A stretch of DNA of 37,046 nt from G021776435 sp046756245 (lineage in GTDB: Bacteria > Pseudomonadota > Alphaproteobacteria > Caulobacterales > Parvularculaceae): contig JBHHVZ010000017.1 in NCBI GenBank assembly GCA_046756245.1, positions 1 to 37,046 of the forward strand, written 5' to 3'. The notes under the pieces are model-generated. The model searched no databases. It was not told where the DNA came from and was given only the letters and a program-made list of their open reading frames with translations. The translations under genes were made by a program, and so were the position numbers. This document shows, in pieces, positions 8,677 through 17,664 of the stretch. How positions within the stretch are numbered: position 1 is the first letter of the stretch; each line of letters starts with the position of its first letter.

Positions 8677-9462
8677 CTAATGCGCCGGCGTCATTAACGG
8701 CCGGGAAGCGCCTTCACCGATAAAATTTACGATCCGCATGACTTCTTCGCGTTCGCCAAAAAGTTTTGCAGCATCTTCCAGACGTTCCTGGAACGTGCCC
8801 TCTTCGGCGAAAAGAAGGCGGTAAGCGGCGCGAAGATCATGAATGGCGGCCCTCGAAACGCCGCGGCGTTTCATGCCGACGATATTAAGCCCTGTCAGAT
8901 ACGCGTGATTTCCCATTGCCGATCCATAGGGAATTACATCCGCCGGAACCGCCGCACATCCGCCAATAAAGGCATAAGCGCCAATGCGGCAATACTGATG
9001 AACAGCGCTCAACCCGCCCATGAAAACATAATCCTGCACAATTACATGACCGCCTAGCGTCGCATTGTTGGCGAATATGACATTGTCGCCAACGATGCAG
9101 TCGTGGGCGACGTGTGCCCCCGTCATGAAAAGACCGCTATTACCAACTTTTGTGACGCCGCGCCCCTGAACTGTGCCCGGATTCATCGTTACATATTCGC
9201 GAATGATGTTATCCGAACCTATAATGAGAGCCGTCTTTTCACCCTTGTAGGCTATGTGTTGAGGCGGCCCGCCGAGAATGGCGAAAGGAAAAACTTTCGT
9301 TCGTGCGCCAATTTCCGTCTCGCCTGTTACAACGACATGGCTGTCCAAAGACACGTCGTCGCCCAAACGGACTTCGGATCCGACTCGGCAGTACGGACCG
9401 ATGGAAACGCCGGAGCCCAGCTCCGCACCGGATTCGATGATGGCAGTCGGATGAACATCCAT
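8677..9462 (-). CDS. lpxA: acyl-ACP--UDP-N-acetylglucosamine O-acyltransferase LpxA
   Basis: Catalyses the first step of lipid A synthesis in the cytosol. The 261-residue protein is a left-handed beta-helix of hexapeptide repeats (for example IGPYCRVGSEVRLGDDVSL) followed by a helical C-terminal domain. The catalytic histidine lies in FMTGAHVAHDCIVGDNVIFAN-type sequence, and the family segment GGPPQHIAYKGE is intact. The ATG start lies 16 bases after the fabZ stop; lpxI follows 16 bases downstream. Confidence 0.97.
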   Translation of the reverse strand: MDVHPTAIIESGAELGSGVSIGPYCRVGSEVRLGDDVSLDSHVVVTGETEIGARTKVFPFAILGGPPQHIAYKGEKTALIIGSDNIIREYVTMNPGTVQGRGVTKVGNSGLFMTGAHVAHDCIVGDNVIFANNATLGGHVIVQDYVFMGGLSAVHQYCRIGAYAFIGGCAAVPADVIPYGSAMGNHAYLTGLNIVGMKRRGVSRAAIHDLRAAYRLLFAEEGTFQERLEDAAKLFGEREEVMRIVNFIGEGASRPLMTPAH

Positions 9463-9478
9463 TACAGTAGCTCAGATT

Positions 9479-9943
9479 TTAAGAAGCTTGCGCCAGAATC
9501 GCGGCGAACTGCGCCTCAGCCGCACGTCTGCCGTCGACCTCCGCCACGCCCTCAAATCGCCACACCGGCGGGCGTTTATGGATCGTTCGAACGTGTATTT
9601 TGAGCTGATCTCCTGGAACGACTGGACGGCGAAAGCGCGCTTTGTCAACCCCCATGAAAAGAACAATTTTTCCCTCGACATCCAGTTGTTCCGTATAAGA
9701 CACGAAAGCAGCGGCGGACTGAGCCATCGCTTCAATAATCAGCACGCCTGGCATCACCGGCCTTCCTGGGAAGTGCCCCTGGAAATAGAATTCGTTATAG
9801 GAAACATTCTTAATACCGATAGCGCTTTCCCCGGCCTGGATATTTGTCAGCCTATCAACCATCAGCATCGGATACCGGTGCGGCAGCAACAGCATCAATT
9901 CGTCGACTTCAAGCGTAGGTTTTCCTGATTCGATGCCTGTCAT
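9479..9943 (-). CDS. fabZ: 3-hydroxyacyl-ACP dehydratase FabZ
   Basis: Dehydrates 3-hydroxyacyl-ACP in fatty acid elongation, competing with LpxA/LpxD for hydroxyacyl chains. The 154-residue hot-dog protein has LLPHRYPMLMVDRL, with the catalytic histidine, and GHFPGRPVMPGVLIIEAMAQ, with the catalytic glutamate. A longer frame would start at a TTG (9985) inside lpxD. The ATG at 9943, four bases after the lpxD stop, gives the normal family length. Confidence 0.96.
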   Translation of the reverse strand: MTGIESGKPTLEVDELMLLLPHRYPMLMVDRLTNIQAGESAIGIKNVSYNEFYFQGHFPGRPVMPGVLIIEAMAQSAAAFVSYTEQLDVEGKIVLFMGVDKARFRRPVVPGDQLKIHVRTIHKRPPVWRFEGVAEVDGRRAAEAQFAAILAQAS

Positions 9944-9947
9944 TGTT

Positions 9948-10976
9948 TCAGTCAGTCTTTTTTTGTTTTCTGGCCAGTTTTCCAAGTACAGCCGCTTCGC
10001 GCAACCAAGTCCTCAATGGCCGCGCAGGATAACCTCCCCACTTTTCGCCTGAAGGCACATTACTCATGACGCCGGATCCGGCGCCAATCATGACATCGTC
10101 CCCGATGACGAGATGATCGGCAAGACCGACTTTACCGCCCAGTATAACCCTGTCGCCAATTTCGCAGCTGCCGGATATCCCAACATGAGCGACAATTACG
10201 CAATTTCGGCCAATTCGAACGTTGTGGCCGATTTGAACAAGATTGTCGATCTTTGTTCCGTTTCCGATAACGGTGTCGCCCAGCGCACCACGATCGACCG
10301 TCGTATTTGCGCCAATTTCTACTTCGTCGCCGACGATGACCCTGCCGAGTTGCGGCACACGCCGCATTCCCTCCGCCGTAGCAGCGAACCCAAAACCCGC
10401 CTGACCAACACGGGCCCCTGGCCAAATGATCGTGCGCTCTCCTATAATCGCGTGCGTGACCGACGCCCCCGCTCCTATTTCAGATGAACGCCCGATTACT
10501 ACGCCGGGCCCTATCGCCGCGCATGGTCCAATTTCCACGCCTTCATGAATTTCAGCGCCTGCAGCAATGACAGCGGATGGGTGAATGCGCACACCCTCTG
10601 CAATTTTAGCCAAAGTATCCACGCCCGACTTGACGCCATCAAACCGTCGCGACACGTGCAGACGGTTCGCCAGCAAGGCGAACCCCAATTGCGGGTTGTC
10701 AAGAATCGCAACCGCGCCCAAATCGGCGAGCGTCGCAGCGTCGGATTTCTTCGCAAGGCAAAGTCCGAAGACGCGGCCTTCGACGCGCTTAATGGCGCGT
10801 TTATTCTCAACGTAGATAACGGCGCCGGAAAGATCCTCTTCTGTCAGGCTTGCGACGCGATCCACAATGGCGCCCTCAACGGCATTGCAGGCGTCCAGCA
10901 AAACACCGCCTGAAAAATGAACCGCTTCGCTCACCGGGAGCGGCGGATGCGTAATGAAAAAGCGTGGATCCGGCAT
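9948..10976 (-). CDS. lpxD: UDP-3-O-acylglucosamine N-acyltransferase LpxD
   Basis: The third lipid A enzyme, transferring a hydroxyacyl chain to UDP-3-O-acyl-glucosamine. The 342-residue product has an N-terminal uridine-binding domain (VIYVENKRAIKRVEGRVF region), then many hexapeptide repeats, with DRGALGDTVIGNGTKIDNL and the catalytic histidine in VQIGHNVRIGRN. It ends in a lysine-rich helix. The ATG at 10976 is preceded by GGAAG. A strong intrinsic terminator ends only about 20 bases upstream of this start, so expression must depend on read-through. Confidence 0.96.
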   Translation of the reverse strand: MPDPRFFITHPPLPVSEAVHFSGGVLLDACNAVEGAIVDRVASLTEEDLSGAVIYVENKRAIKRVEGRVFGLCLAKKSDAATLADLGAVAILDNPQLGFALLANRLHVSRRFDGVKSGVDTLAKIAEGVRIHPSAVIAAGAEIHEGVEIGPCAAIGPGVVIGRSSEIGAGASVTHAIIGERTIIWPGARVGQAGFGFAATAEGMRRVPQLGRVIVGDEVEIGANTTVDRGALGDTVIGNGTKIDNLVQIGHNVRIGRNCVIVAHVGISGSCEIGDRVILGGKVGLADHLVIGDDVMIGAGSGVMSNVPSGEKWGGYPARPLRTWLREAAVLGKLARKQKKTD

Positions 10977-10996
10977 TAGCTTCCGAGTAGGTCTAC

Positions 10997-11033
10997 AAAA
11001 AAGGAACGGCCGACGACATTTCGCCGGCCGTTC
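10997..11033 (-). terminator. intrinsic terminator between ompH and lpxD
   Basis: On the minus strand a perfect 9-bp stem, GAACGGCCG / CGGCCGTTC, with a 12-base loop is followed by C and six T residues. It lies 28 bases after the ompH stop and ends 21 bases before the lpxD start. This is the clearest intrinsic terminator in the window and sits inside an otherwise continuous operon. Confidence 0.85.
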
Positions 11034-11060
11034 GCTCTATTACGTTTCGCGCGGCGGCGA

Positions 11061-11687
11061 TTAATTCTTCTGGCCCGCTTTCTGCGCTTCAGCAGCCTGG
11101 CGCTGCAATTCCGCCAGCGACACCTTCTCCACCTCCACCGATTTCAGTTTCTTGTCGAGCTCAGCGATCACTTCCTGAGTGATATCCGTATCAATCGAAG
11201 CGTACATCACAGCCGAGCGATCCAGGAGCAGCGTCGCACCCCGATTTTCAACGATCTCCTTGAGAATCGGTTTCATCGCCTCACTGATCTTGCCGAGCGC
11301 CTGTTGCTCCGACAGCGATAGTTCGCGCACTTTGACATCCCGCAAAACCGGAAGATTGTTCTGCTTGACGGCGACCTGCTTCGCCTTTTCAAGCCAAACG
11401 TCTTCCGCCATCAGGTCCTTTTGTTTTTTGAGGTCCTCGCTTTCTTTGAGGACCTTTTCGACTTCGGCGTTAAGTTCCTTATTGGCCTCTTCTTCCAGCT
11501 TTGCGAGTTGGGGCTGAATGGACTGGCCGGCCTTGGACTGTGCGAGCACCTGGGCCTGATTGATAATCAGAATCACCGGCGCCTTGGCGGACTGTTGTGC
11601 TTGCGCAGCGGAAATGGCCGTCATTCCCACGCCGCCTGCAACCGCCAGCATAGCGGCGCCGACGCAAGCTAAAAACTTATTTCTCAT
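11061..11687 (-). CDS. OmpH/Skp family periplasmic chaperone
   Basis: A periplasmic holdase for unfolded outer-membrane proteins, working with the BamA machine encoded next door. The 208-residue protein has a signal peptide ending near AISAAQAQQ, a short beta segment (PVILIINQAQVLAQSKAG), a long charged coiled-coil region (about residues 60-150, rich in E/K), and a C-terminal beta return (GATLLLDRSAVMYASIDTDIT). This is the Skp layout and is slightly longer than the E. coli protein. The ATG is preceded by GAGGTG. bamA lies 19 bases upstream and a strong terminator follows. Confidence 0.93.
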   Translation of the reverse strand: MRNKFLACVGAAMLAVAGGVGMTAISAAQAQQSAKAPVILIINQAQVLAQSKAGQSIQPQLAKLEEEANKELNAEVEKVLKESEDLKKQKDLMAEDVWLEKAKQVAVKQNNLPVLRDVKVRELSLSEQQALGKISEAMKPILKEIVENRGATLLLDRSAVMYASIDTDITQEVIAELDKKLKSVEVEKVSLAELQRQAAEAQKAGQKN

Positions 11688-11706
11688 TGTTACACCTCAC
11701 GCGTTC

Positions 11707-14277
11707 TTAAAAGCTTGTCCCTGCACTGAATCTGAACCCTTCTGTCCGGTCGTAGAACTCTTTCCGGATCGCTTCAGCAATATCGAACCGGACCGGTCCA
11801 AACGGCGAATCCCAACTGATTGACACGCCTGCGGTAGCCCGAATCGCCAAATCATCCTGAACGGGCTTTGAGAATATCCCGTCGCCATCCGGATCGACCC
11901 AGAACGCCAGGTCCTCGTTGATTGCTTTTGTACTATCGTCGACGAGACCGACGGTGCCGAAATCCGTAAAAAGCGCCGCCCTGATACCGTATTCCTTTGG
12001 CAGCGGCAAAGGCAAGAGAATCTCGGCCGAGCCAATGGCGTGTATTTTGGCGCCAATCGCCTGGCTGATTGGCCGGCCGTTCCGGGTCACCTGTGGGCTT
12101 AGGAAACGCGGCCCCACGCCGGCGACCTCAAAGCCGCGGAAAGTGGATGCTCCCTCGAAGAATCGGTCTGAGAGCCGCACATCGTCGCCCGCATAGCCGT
12201 CTATATAGCCGGCGCGCATCTTCAATGCGCCGATAAATCCTCGGAACAGGCGATGATAATAGGCGCCGGTAAATTCGGTTTGCCAATAATTAACATCCCC
12301 GCCGACGCCCGCTAGGCTTTGCGTAAATCCGGCCCTCCAGCCGCGGGTTGGATCAATTGGATCATCTCGTTTATCGAATGACAGCGAATACCCGACAAGC
12401 GATGTAAGGAATTCGCCCTTGGATTCGCAGGTCGGCGTCAGACGCTGAAGTACGAAATCGCAAAGATTCGCCTGCACTGCCATCACCTGATTTCCGAACA
12501 GATCGGTTGTATCAATAACGGTAAAATCAGCGCCAGGGACAATCAAAGATGACGGGTCTGATCCGGCTTGCACGATCTGGCTGGAAATCGTGTCGATGCT
12601 CACGTCGTCAAAGGTCAGAAGATATTGCAACCCGCCACGACCGTATTCCGAAACCTGAAATCCAGCATTCAGGCCAAGGCCGGTGCGATTTCTGACAAAA
12701 CCGGATTCCCGGAAATCAGTTCTTTGGTTGAACAATGAAAATCCGGCCGCAAGATTTCGACCGAGAAAGTAAGGTTGCGTGAAACGGATATCGACGGCGC
12801 GCGTGCGCGAACTTGCCTGAACGCGAAAGCGCAGAAACTGGCCGCGGCCCATCAGGTTTCGCTCTTCGATCGAAAAATCGACAATAAAGTTTTCCGTCGA
12901 TGAAACACCGACGCCGACGCTAAAGGATCCAGTCGACTGCTCTTGTACTGTCACATCAAGTTCGGTCCGGTCCGGCGCTGATCCCGGTTTTTCTTCGATC
13001 TCCACTTCGCCGAAATAACCTAATGAGCGAATGCGCGCGCGCGAGCGGTCGACCAGCACCCGATTGAACGCATCTCCTTCAACTAACCGGATTTCGCGAC
13101 GTATGACCTTGTCCAACGTGCGTGTATTACCCTTGACGTTTATTCGCTCGACATAGACTCGCGGACCTTCGTTCACTTCAAAGGTTATATCGATCGTCTT
13201 GCTTTCGGGATGACGCGACAATCTCGGAGTGACATCGACGAATGCATAACCGGTCGATCCGGTAGCGAATGTAATCGACTCTTCCGCCTTTTCCATTCGT
13301 TCGCCGTCGAAAGTCTGTCCGGGCTTGATTGGAACAAACTGCTCTAGAACTCTCTCATCAAGCTTGGCGAGCGTTGTTTTCACTTTCACATCGCCTATCG
13401 TGTATTTCGGACCCTCATCGACCGTGAAGGTTATGAAGAAATCCTTCCGGTCGGGCGTTAACTCCGCAACCGCGGAGACAACCTGGAAATCCGCGTAGCC
13501 GTTTCTGCCGTAATGTTGACGCAGTAATTCCTGATCATATTCGAGGCGGTCGGGATCAAAATTCGCATTGCTGGAAAAGAATTTCCACCAACGGCTCTCG
13601 TCAGTCAGAACGACGCCGCGCAGTTCGTTATCCGTAAAGACTTTGTTGCCAACGAAATTTATCTTCGCAACGCCGGTTTTCGGGCCTTCGTCGATTTCAT
13701 ATATGACATCGACGCGATTTTGCGGAAGAGGCGTCACTTTGGGCGTAACGATCGCTGCAAATCGGCCCTTGCGGCGGTACACTTCAATAATGCGCTGTAC
13801 GTCTGTAGCGACTTTGGCGCGCGTGAATATGCCCCGCGCCGTCAGTTGAATCTCTTCGGTGAACTTGTCTTCCTTGACGCGCTTGTTGCCTTCGAAAATA
13901 ACGCGGTTGACGATTGGGTTTTCGCGCACGCTCACGTGCAATACGCCGCCCGGCTCCATCTCGAGCGAAACGTCAGAGAAGAGCCCTGTATTAAAAAGCG
14001 TTTTCAAAGAAACATCGAGAAGCTTCTGGTCGGCGCGCTGGCCCGGCTGAATTATCAAATAGGAGGCGACCGTGTCCGCCTCGATGCGCTGATTGCCGCT
14101 TACGACGACGGATTGAACCAGCGGCGCCTCCGGAGCCGCATCGGGCTGCGGATCTTGCCCGCCCACGGGGGACTGCGCGCGCGCAGCATCAATAAAAGCA
14201 AAAGCGCCGACGCATAAAAACGTCGCCGCCATCGCTATAGCGCCCAAGGCGCCGCCCCCCAACCTGACTATACCCAT
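11707..14277 (-). CDS. bamA: outer membrane protein assembly factor BamA
   Basis: The essential outer-membrane insertase. The 856-residue protein has a signal peptide ending around FIDAARAQS. Five POTRA domains follow (to about residue 430; for example VVSGNQRIEADTVASYL and RINVKGNTRTLDKVIRREI), then a C-terminal 16-strand Omp85 barrel ending in phenylalanine (RFSAGTSF). The conserved barrel-lumen motif appears as STFRGFEVAGVGPRFLSP near residue 710, and DKRDDPIDPTRGW is typical. It is flanked by rseP and ompH, the conserved order. A loop region with two cysteines (about QANLCDFVLQRLTPTCESKG) is unusual within the barrel. Confidence 0.97.
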   Translation of the reverse strand: MGIVRLGGGALGAIAMAATFLCVGAFAFIDAARAQSPVGGQDPQPDAAPEAPLVQSVVVSGNQRIEADTVASYLIIQPGQRADQKLLDVSLKTLFNTGLFSDVSLEMEPGGVLHVSVRENPIVNRVIFEGNKRVKEDKFTEEIQLTARGIFTRAKVATDVQRIIEVYRRKGRFAAIVTPKVTPLPQNRVDVIYEIDEGPKTGVAKINFVGNKVFTDNELRGVVLTDESRWWKFFSSNANFDPDRLEYDQELLRQHYGRNGYADFQVVSAVAELTPDRKDFFITFTVDEGPKYTIGDVKVKTTLAKLDERVLEQFVPIKPGQTFDGERMEKAEESITFATGSTGYAFVDVTPRLSRHPESKTIDITFEVNEGPRVYVERINVKGNTRTLDKVIRREIRLVEGDAFNRVLVDRSRARIRSLGYFGEVEIEEKPGSAPDRTELDVTVQEQSTGSFSVGVGVSSTENFIVDFSIEERNLMGRGQFLRFRVQASSRTRAVDIRFTQPYFLGRNLAAGFSLFNQRTDFRESGFVRNRTGLGLNAGFQVSEYGRGGLQYLLTFDDVSIDTISSQIVQAGSDPSSLIVPGADFTVIDTTDLFGNQVMAVQANLCDFVLQRLTPTCESKGEFLTSLVGYSLSFDKRDDPIDPTRGWRAGFTQSLAGVGGDVNYWQTEFTGAYYHRLFRGFIGALKMRAGYIDGYAGDDVRLSDRFFEGASTFRGFEVAGVGPRFLSPQVTRNGRPISQAIGAKIHAIGSAEILLPLPLPKEYGIRAALFTDFGTVGLVDDSTKAINEDLAFWVDPDGDGIFSKPVQDDLAIRATAGVSISWDSPFGPVRFDIAEAIRKEFYDRTEGFRFSAGTSF

Positions 14278-14286
14278 GCCGTCGAC

Positions 14287-15585
14287 CTAGCTGTTTGACG
14301 AGAGCAGATGATTTATGTCGTTCCACGTTACGAAAAGCATGAGCGACGCCAAGAAGACGATGCCCACTCTGAACCCGATCGCCTGCGCCCTCGCCCCCAG
14401 CGGCTTTCCGGCAACGGCCTCGTAGCCGTAATACATTAGATGGCCGCCGTCGAGAACCGGTATGGGGAGCAGATTCAAGAAGCCGATTGAAACCGAAATC
14501 ACGGCGGCCAAGCTGATGAAGTCGACAAGGCTGACCTTCAACTTCTGCACGAAACTAGGCGGAGAAACATACCCTGACTCGTCGAACCCAGACATAACCG
14601 ATTGCCCGGCGTACTGGGCCATTTTCAGCGGCCCGCCAAGTTGGCGCGCATCCTCCTTGCCGAGAATTAACCGGCCGAGGAATTTCACCGTATTGGCGAG
14701 AATGCTCCAAACTTGCGCGCTCGCTTCGCCCAGCGCTTCCAGCGGCCCGTATCGAACAAAGGCGACGGCGTTTGGATCGGCGCCGACCCCCAGTTTACCC
14801 ACCGAGATTACATTCCCGTAACGATCGGGCATTTCCTCACGTTTTGGCGCGGCAGTCAGGATGACCTCGTCGTCCTCCCTCAGCACCGTGAATTCGAGAG
14901 CCTCTCCAGCACTCAACTTAACCTTCAACGACAAATCCTGAAAACTCCGGACTGGTCGTCCATTAATCTCCTGAATGAGATCGCCTCGCGTAAATCCCGC
15001 TTCGGCCGCCGCTGATCCCGGCTCAACCGTCGCAACTCTCGGCTCATAAACAACTTGACCGAAACCGGTCAGCAACGCCCAGAAAATGGCGATTGCAAGT
15101 ACGAAATTAGCGATCGGGCCCGCCGCCACAATCGCCGCGCGCGCCCAGACCGGATTGAAATGAAAGCATACTTTGCGCTCTTCCGGCGTCAGCGCCCGCG
15201 CCACCTCTTCCTCGTGTCCCGGTCTTGGAAACTGGGTAGTGACCGGATGCGGTTCATTCTTGCCCTGTTTCGGGCCTGTCTCGTTAGCTATTTCGGGCCG
15301 CGCCTCAGAAGCAGCGTTTAAGTCCCCGAAAAATTTAACGTATCCGCCGAGCGGCAGTAATGCGACACGCCACTCAGTACCTTTTCGGTCGACCCAACGC
15401 CAGAGGGTTTTTCCAAAGCCGATTGAAAATACGTCGACCCGCACGCCGAGCAGCCGAGCCACCGAGAAGTGCCCATATTCATGAAAAAACACAATGATTG
15501 TCAGAAGGACGAGAAACGCGGCCACAGCGACCGGAATAATGAAAAAGGTCTCGATCTGCATTCCAGCAACCGGCATCAGCTTCAC
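14287..15585 (-). CDS. rseP: site-2 intramembrane zinc protease RseP
   Basis: An inner-membrane metalloprotease that cleaves membrane-bound anti-sigma factors and signal peptides. The 432-residue protein has the zinc motif HEYGH at residues 35-39 in the first helix, a PDZ domain (VEPGSAAAEAGFTRGDLIQEINGRP), and the second metal ligand in NLLPIPVLDGGHL near residue 379. Only one clear PDZ domain is visible, as in many alphaproteobacteria, against two in E. coli. The start is a GTG at 15585; ATG codons at 15576 and 15561 are alternatives. Between dxr and bamA, as expected. Confidence 0.95.
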   Translation of the reverse strand: MKLMPVAGMQIETFFIIPVAVAAFLVLLTIIVFFHEYGHFSVARLLGVRVDVFSIGFGKTLWRWVDRKGTEWRVALLPLGGYVKFFGDLNAASEARPEIANETGPKQGKNEPHPVTTQFPRPGHEEEVARALTPEERKVCFHFNPVWARAAIVAAGPIANFVLAIAIFWALLTGFGQVVYEPRVATVEPGSAAAEAGFTRGDLIQEINGRPVRSFQDLSLKVKLSAGEALEFTVLREDDEVILTAAPKREEMPDRYGNVISVGKLGVGADPNAVAFVRYGPLEALGEASAQVWSILANTVKFLGRLILGKEDARQLGGPLKMAQYAGQSVMSGFDESGYVSPPSFVQKLKVSLVDFISLAAVISVSIGFLNLLPIPVLDGGHLMYYGYEAVAGKPLGARAQAIGFRVGIVFLASLMLFVTWNDINHLLSSNS

Positions 15586-15594
15586 CCCGCTTCT

Positions 15595-16809
15595 TCAGGC
15601 CGCCGCGCGCGCCGCAACGGCTTCCGCCGCCCAACGTCGCGCTTCCGCGTCGGCCGCCATAACATCGTCGAGCGAGGCGAACGTCGCCGGTCCGGTACGC
15701 CGACCAACCATTTCGAGAACCTGCTCGGAGACGGCCGCAATGTCCAGAAATTTCAACGCGCCTTCAAGGAAAGCCGCGACGGCGACTTCGTTGGCCGCAT
15801 TAAGCGACGCTGGAAACGCTCCGCCCTGGTCCGCCGCTTCGCGCGCAAGGCGCAGCGCCGGAAACCGGTCTGAATCCGGCTTTTCAAATGTCAAAGTCGC
15901 AATATCTGCAAGGTCGAGCCGCGGGCTCGGACTGGGCGTGCGGTCCGGCCAGGCGAGGGTCGAGGCGATCGGCGTACGCATGTCAGGCGTGCCGAGCTGC
16001 GCCAGCACCGACCCGTCCACATATTCCACCATGGAATGGATCACCGACTGCGGATGAACGAGAATTTCGATCCGGCGATGTGAAACCGGGAAAATGTGAG
16101 CAGCTTCGATCAGTTCGAGGCCTTTATTCATTAACGTCGCCGAGTCGACCGAAATTTTCGCGCCCATTGACCAATTCGGATGCGCGACAGCCTGTTGCGG
16201 CGTCGCATCCGCCATCTCGGCCTTAGACCAGGTCCTGAAAGGGCCGCCGGAAGCAGTCAGGATGAGTTTTGAAACCCGGTGCGGACGTTCGAAATCAAAC
16301 ACCTGGAATATTGCATTGTGCTCTGAATCGACTGGAAGAAGCACGCCGCTTGCTTCGCGCACGGCGGCCGTCAGCACATCGCCGGCGCAGACCAAACATT
16401 CCTTGTTGGCGAGCGCCACAGCCGCGCCGCGCCGCGCCGCGCAAAGCGTTGGTTTCAGACCGGCCGCGCCGACGATAGCGGCCATGACCCAATCTGCGTC
16501 GCGCGCAGCCGCCTCCTCGATCGCAGTCGGGCCGGCGCCAGTTTCGATGTCTGTATCCGCCAAAGCCGACCGCAGATCGTCGGCAAGGCTTTCATCGCCA
16601 ATTGCAACGAACCGCGGTCGGAATTTTCGAGCCTGATCAGCCAAGAGCGCCACATTGCGGTTCGCGGTCAAGGCCTCGATTTGGATTTCTGCCTCTCCGC
16701 GCCGGGATGCAAAATCCAGCAAATCAAGCGTATTGACCCCCACCGATCCGGTTGATCCGAGAATCGTTACGCGCCGCGCGCGGATCACGCCTTTTTCATC
16801 AAGCGTCAT
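15595..16809 (-). CDS. dxr: 1-deoxy-D-xylulose 5-phosphate reductoisomerase Dxr
   Basis: The second step of the MEP isoprenoid pathway, supplying undecaprenyl and quinone side chains. The 404-residue protein has the NADPH motif ILGSTGSVGVNTLDLL, the catalytic/metal region ALANKECLVCAG and LLPVDSEHNAIFQ, the flexible-loop ILTASGGPFRTWS, and HPNWSMGAKISVDSATLMNKGLE, all diagnostic. An ATG start, four bases downstream of the cdsA stop; rseP follows closely. Near-complete conservation of active-site segments makes this secure. Confidence 0.97.
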   Translation of the reverse strand: MTLDEKGVIRARRVTILGSTGSVGVNTLDLLDFASRRGEAEIQIEALTANRNVALLADQARKFRPRFVAIGDESLADDLRSALADTDIETGAGPTAIEEAAARDADWVMAAIVGAAGLKPTLCAARRGAAVALANKECLVCAGDVLTAAVREASGVLLPVDSEHNAIFQVFDFERPHRVSKLILTASGGPFRTWSKAEMADATPQQAVAHPNWSMGAKISVDSATLMNKGLELIEAAHIFPVSHRRIEILVHPQSVIHSMVEYVDGSVLAQLGTPDMRTPIASTLAWPDRTPSPSPRLDLADIATLTFEKPDSDRFPALRLAREAADQGGAFPASLNAANEVAVAAFLEGALKFLDIAAVSEQVLEMVGRRTGPATFASLDDVMAADAEARRWAAEAVAARAAA

Positions 16810-16813
16810 TACC

Positions 16814-17659
16814 CTACCCCTGAAACCTCTCGCTCAGAATATAGACGAAAATGACCAACGTCATCGCTGAGGTGGCGAAAATCATGCCGTCCAGTCTATC
16901 CAGAACACCGCCATGGCCAGGAATAAAGCTGCTGGAATCTTTGACGCCGAATATGCGCTTGAATGCGGATTCTGCGACGTCGCCAAGCACCGAAGCCAGA
17001 CCCAGAGCAGCTCCGACCAGCAGATATTGGGGCAGCGCTCCTGCTCCAAAGGCGAACTCCGCCGCCCCGGCCCCGGCCAGCGCGCCCAATATCACCCCGC
17101 CGACAATCCCCGCCCACGTTTTGGCGGGAGAGACCTCCGGACTGACTTTCGGCCCTCCGACAAATCTGCCGGCTGCATAGGCTCCGCTATCGGCCGCCCA
17201 GACGATAATGAACAACAAAAATGTCAGCGCCCGTCCGCTTTCGGATTCCATGCGAAGCCAGAGCAGCGCAATCGAGGGCGCGATCAGATAAAGCGCCCCG
17301 AACGCCGTCCATAGACCTGCTCCAGCGCGGCCGCGCGCGACCATCGCCGCCGCCGCCGCGCCGACGGCGCCCGCCACGAACGCCCAAGCGAACAAGCCCG
17401 CCGCAGCACATACGAGAGCCGCTGCAGCCGTCAATGAAAGCGTATAAAAGGCCGGCGAGAATTCATGCATTTCGACCATCCGGCACCATTCGAAAAGCAT
17501 GACGACGCACGCAAATGCGATGACTGCAGCGAATACCGGACCGCCCGCGTAAGTCGCCGCCAACGCTCCCGGCATCAAAATGATTGCCGAGACGATGCGA
17601 TGAACCAGCGTCCCGCCCGATCCGGTCACAGGGCTTTGTGATTTATCCGTTATTGTCAT
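16814..17659 (-). CDS. cdsA: phosphatidate cytidylyltransferase CdsA
   Basis: Makes CDP-diacylglycerol, the precursor of all phospholipids, in the inner membrane. The 281-residue protein has about eight hydrophobic segments, the AKTWAGIVGGVILG motif and the C-terminal signature FIPGHGGVLDRLDGMIFA. I chose the ATG at 17659, five bases after the uppS stop. An upstream in-frame extension to 17761 is arginine-rich, lies inside uppS and is not supported. Confidence 0.95.
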   Translation of the reverse strand: MTITDKSQSPVTGSGGTLVHRIVSAIILMPGALAATYAGGPVFAAVIAFACVVMLFEWCRMVEMHEFSPAFYTLSLTAAAALVCAAAGLFAWAFVAGAVGAAAAAMVARGRAGAGLWTAFGALYLIAPSIALLWLRMESESGRALTFLLFIIVWAADSGAYAAGRFVGGPKVSPEVSPAKTWAGIVGGVILGALAGAGAAEFAFGAGALPQYLLVGAALGLASVLGDVAESAFKRIFGVKDSSSFIPGHGGVLDRLDGMIFATSAMTLVIFVYILSERFQG

Positions 17660-17664
17660 GAAAA

